A DNA stretch of 64,000 bases from Halomonas sp. SpR1 (GTDB lineage Bacteria > Pseudomonadota > Gammaproteobacteria > Pseudomonadales > Halomonadaceae): assembly GCF_031010175.1 (NCBI RefSeq), contig NZ_JAUAMB010000002.1, forward strand, positions 62,001 to 126,000, given 5' to 3'. The notes below the pieces were generated by a model. It saw only the letters and a list, made by a program, of their open reading frames with translations. It did no database searches and was not told the origin of the DNA. Below are positions 61,800 to 64,000 of this stretch, one piece after another (positions within the stretch are counted from its first letter, which is position 1; each line of letters begins with the position of its first letter). The translations under genes and the position numbers were made by a program.

Positions 61800-61855
61800 A
61801 TTCATTCAGTACTATTCATTCAGTACTATTCAGTCAGTACTATTTAATCAGTACC
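61800..61855 (-). repeat. Four tandem 14-bp repeats between aguA and aguB
   Basis: On the plus strand: ATTCATTCAGTACT twice identical (61800-61813, 61814-61827), then ATTCAGTCAGTACT and ATTTAATCAGTACC. Three of the four contain the AGTACT palindrome. The array lies in the 101-base aguA-aguB gap, ending 12 bases before the aguB start on the minus strand. A variable-number or regulator-binding site is possible; unproven. Confidence 0.75.
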
Positions 61856-61888
61856 AGCCGAGTGCTGGGCAAGCGTTCTGTGGATAGA

Positions 61889-62947
61889 CTATCCCAGGAC
61901 AGGCGTGTCGCGAATAAGTGTGCCTTGTGGAAGCTGCATGGTTAAACAGTGCAGGCTGCCGTGTTGGCGAATAACGCTAACGCACTCAATAGGAATAAGC
62001 GTGTGCTCGGGAAACGCAACCGCTAACGCGTTTAGCGCGGTGACATCCGCCGGGTCGCCGTAAGTGGGCACCAGCACGGCCTGATTAATGATCAGAAAAT
62101 TGGCGTAGGTAGCGGGCAGGCGATGGCCATCTTCCGGGTCAAAGCAAGCCTGGGGCCAGGGCAGGGCGATAAGCCGGTAGGGTTCACCATTGCGCTGACG
62201 GAAAGCTTGCAGCTCCCGTTCCATTGCTGCTAAGGCAGTGTAGTGCGGGTCGTTGGGGTCATCACAACGCACATAGGCGATGGTGGTTGGGTTGCAGAAG
62301 CGGGCCAGGGTATCAATATGGCTGTCGGTATCGTCGCCCTCTAAATGGCCGTTGGCCAGCCATAGTACCCGGTCAACCCCGAAGTCTTCACGCAGCTGTG
62401 CCTCCACCTCTGAGCGGGAAAGAGTCGGGTTACGGTTGGGGTTCAGCAGGCATGCTTCGGTGGTCAGCAGGGTGCCTTCGCCGTCGGTTTCTATACCGCC
62501 GCCTTCCAGCACTAGATCTCGCGAGGCCACCGGGCAGATCCAGGCGCCCGCATCGGCAAGCCGCTGGGTGAGACGGTTATCGTGCTCGGCGGGAAATTTA
62601 CCGCCCCAGCCGGTAAAAGTGTAATCGAGCATGACTAATTGGCCATCTTCGTCGACCACACTGACCGGCCCGTGATCCCGTGCCCAGGTATCGTCGCTGG
62701 GTGCGACAATAAGCAGCAGGCGTTCAGCGGGCACACCGCAGGCACCAAAAACGTTGGCCAAGCGCTGTTTAGTGAGCTCGTCGGGCACGCAAATAAGCAC
62801 CCGCTGATAGCGCGCCGTGGCAATCACAATACGCTCGAGGGTGGCTTCGATGCGCGCAAGCAGAGGCGCCCAATCGCCATCTGGGCGAGGCCAGGTCAGT
62901 TGTATCCCATCTTGGGGATACCATTCGGGTAGCAAGCGATACGTCAT
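61889..62947 (-). CDS. aguA: Agmatine deiminase
   Basis: 352-residue enzyme of the peptidyl-arginine-deiminase-like family, hydrolysing agmatine to N-carbamoylputrescine. The catalytic Cys334 is in HGSLHCLTMQLP near the C-terminus. TWARDHGPVSVVDEDG, VLEGGGIETDGEGTLLTTEACLLN and GHLEGDDTDSHIDTLARF carry the conserved Asp, Glu and His residues. Together with aguB it converts agmatine to putrescine, which suggests an arginine-decarboxylase route. It is divergent from the lolC-type gene. Confidence 0.95.
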   Translation of the reverse strand: MTYRLLPEWYPQDGIQLTWPRPDGDWAPLLARIEATLERIVIATARYQRVLICVPDELTKQRLANVFGACGVPAERLLLIVAPSDDTWARDHGPVSVVDEDGQLVMLDYTFTGWGGKFPAEHDNRLTQRLADAGAWICPVASRDLVLEGGGIETDGEGTLLTTEACLLNPNRNPTLSRSEVEAQLREDFGVDRVLWLANGHLEGDDTDSHIDTLARFCNPTTIAYVRCDDPNDPHYTALAAMERELQAFRQRNGEPYRLIALPWPQACFDPEDGHRLPATYANFLIINQAVLVPTYGDPADVTALNALAVAFPEHTLIPIECVSVIRQHGSLHCLTMQLPQGTLIRDTPVLG

Positions 62948-63125
62948 AAAAGTGCAGCCCCAAGGTCAGCAGTAAATCGGCGCAATGTAGGGCGTGGCGG
63001 GGCAAGTTGCAAGCGTCACGTTTTAATCTGAACGCTAATGGCGCAGACCGCTCTAATGGCCGTTTGAACATGCAGAGAGACTAAAAAAACCGTACCATGA
63101 GCGCTTATTGATAAGGAATGACGCC

Positions 63126-64000
63126 ATGCTTGATCGTTTGCCTTTCCTGGTGGGGCTGCGCTACGTGCGCGCTAAACGCCGGAACCACTTTATTTCGTTT
63201 ATTTCACTTACCTCGATGTTGGGGTTAATGCTGGGGGTCGCGGTACTTATTTTGGTGTTGTCGGTGATGAACGGCTTCGACCATGAGCTGCGTACACGAA
63301 TTTTAGGTATGGTGCCCCACGCTAAAATTGAGTCCCGGGTGGGCATGGTCGAGTGGGAAACGTTAGCCGAAGAGCTGATGCAGCGGGAGCGTGTCATCGG
63401 CGCGGCGCCTTACGTCGAACAGCAGGGCATGTTCTCTGTGGGTGGACGTAATCAGGGTGCCATGGTTAATGGCATTAACCCTGATTGGGAAGACCGGGTG
63501 TCGATTATTGGCGACCATATGCGCCAAGGCGAACTAAGTGATCTGGTTCCCGGTGAGTGGCATGTGGTGCTGGGCTCCATGCTGGCGCGTAACTTGGGCG
63601 TCGGGGTGGGAGATCGAGTGACGCTGTTGGTGCCTGAAGCATCGATTACCCCCGCGGGGGTCTTTCCGCGCTTAAAGCGCTTTACCGTTAGCGGTATTTT
63701 TAGCGTCGGGGCTGAACTGGACGCTAATTTGGCCTACGCCAACATCGAAGATATGCAAACGCTTGCCCGTCTTGGCGATGCGGTCGGCGGGCTGCGCCTG
63801 GAGCTGGATGATCTTTTTGCTGCCAGCAGCGAAACCCAGGCAATTCTCAACGAGCTTGGCCCTGAGTATCGGGGCAGTGACTGGACGTTCTCTCAAGGCA
63901 ATCTTTTCCAGGCGATTCAGATGGAAAAGCGCATGATCGCGCTACTGTTAACCGTAATCATAGCCGTAGCGGCGTTTAACATTGTCTCAACGCTGGTCAT
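63126..64000 (+). CDS. Lipoprotein-releasing ABC transporter permease LolC/LolE (5' part)
   Basis: Open from the ATG at 63126 to the window end with no stop: 291 complete codons, so the gene is cut by the window. The N-terminus LPFLVGLRYVRAKRRNHFIS leads into the first membrane helix (about residues 27-48), then VMNGFDHELRTRILGMVPH and a large periplasmic MacB-like domain. The next helix begins near MIALLLTVIIAVAAFNIVSTLV. LolCDE extracts lipoproteins from the inner membrane for transfer to LolA. LolC and LolE cannot be told apart from this part; lolC is more likely if lolD follows. ATAAGGAA precedes the ATG. Confidence 0.92.
   Translation, partial: MLDRLPFLVGLRYVRAKRRNHFISFISLTSMLGLMLGVAVLILVLSVMNGFDHELRTRILGMVPHAKIESRVGMVEWETLAEELMQRERVIGAAPYVEQQGMFSVGGRNQGAMVNGINPDWEDRVSIIGDHMRQGELSDLVPGEWHVVLGSMLARNLGVGVGDRVTLLVPEASITPAGVFPRLKRFTVSGIFSVGAELDANLAYANIEDMQTLARLGDAVGGLRLELDDLFAASSETQAILNELGPEYRGSDWTFSQGNLFQAIQMEKRMIALLLTVIIAVAAFNIVSTLV

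Noticed and set aside
61800..61855. CRISPR-like array
   Set aside because: The 14-base units are directly adjacent, with no spacers and no cas genes nearby.

Overview
This window is a core-genome stretch of a gammaproteobacterium, most likely a member of the Halomonadaceae (Halomonas/Vreelandella type). That assignment is inferred from protein character and gene order, not from a database search. The order rplM-rpsI-petABC-sspAB-dolP-diaA-yraN-lpoA-rsmI-rnpB-dcw cluster-secA-argJ-mutT follows the Pseudomonas arrangement. The kdsD-kdsC-lptCAB-rpoN-hpf-ptsN-rapZ-ptsO and mlaFEDCB-ibaG-murA blocks match those of E. coli and Pseudomonas. Coding density is high and I saw no tRNA, prophage, CRISPR or complete insertion sequence.

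Layout. 1-8.2 kb: 3' part of rng (RNase G), yhdP (envelope lipid transport) and the tldD/pmbA metalloprotease pair, with yjgA on the opposite strand. 8.2-15.4 kb (minus strand): LPS-precursor and LPS-export genes kdsD, kdsC, lptC, lptA, lptB, then rpoN, hpf, ptsN, rapZ, ptsO. 15.7-20.6 kb (plus): mlaFEDCB phospholipid transporter, ibaG and murA. 20.56-20.73 kb: a 168-bp near-perfect palindromic element between murA and hisG. 20.8-22.8 kb: hisG, hisD. 22.8-26.9 kb: an AlgW/DegS-type protease, a Nif3-family protein, zapG (yhcB) and zapE. 26.9-32.1 kb: rplM-rpsI with a structured leader, petABC (cytochrome bc1) and sspAB. 32.2-35.3 kb (minus): dolP, diaA, yraN, lpoA. 35.5-36.7 kb: rsmI and the RNase P RNA gene rnpB.

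36.8-54.5 kb is the division and cell-wall (dcw) cluster: rsmH, ftsL, ftsI, murE, murF, mraY, murD, ftsW, murG, murC, ddlB, ftsQ, ftsA, ftsZ, lpxC. Most neighbours touch or overlap by a few bases, which implies translational coupling. The usual first gene, mraZ, is missing; rnpB sits directly in front of rsmH. After lpxC come dciA (minus strand), a small unrecognised secretory-type ORF and secA. The small ORF lies where SecM lies in enterobacteria and ends near an Arg-Gly-Pro-Pro motif. It is the best candidate in the window for an undescribed regulator (a secretion-monitoring arrest peptide). The window closes with argJ, a Nudix-ThiE-like fusion, the aguA/aguB putrescine genes (minus) separated by four 14-bp tandem repeats, and the 5' part of a lolC/lolE permease.

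Functionally the region is dominated by envelope construction: peptidoglycan precursors (murA, murC-G, mraY, ddlB, ftsI/ftsW), LPS (lpxC, kdsC/D, lptABC), outer-membrane lipid homeostasis (mla, yhdP, dolP), lipoprotein export (lolC/E) and protein export (secA). Regulators such as rapZ, ptsN and rpoN are embedded among them.
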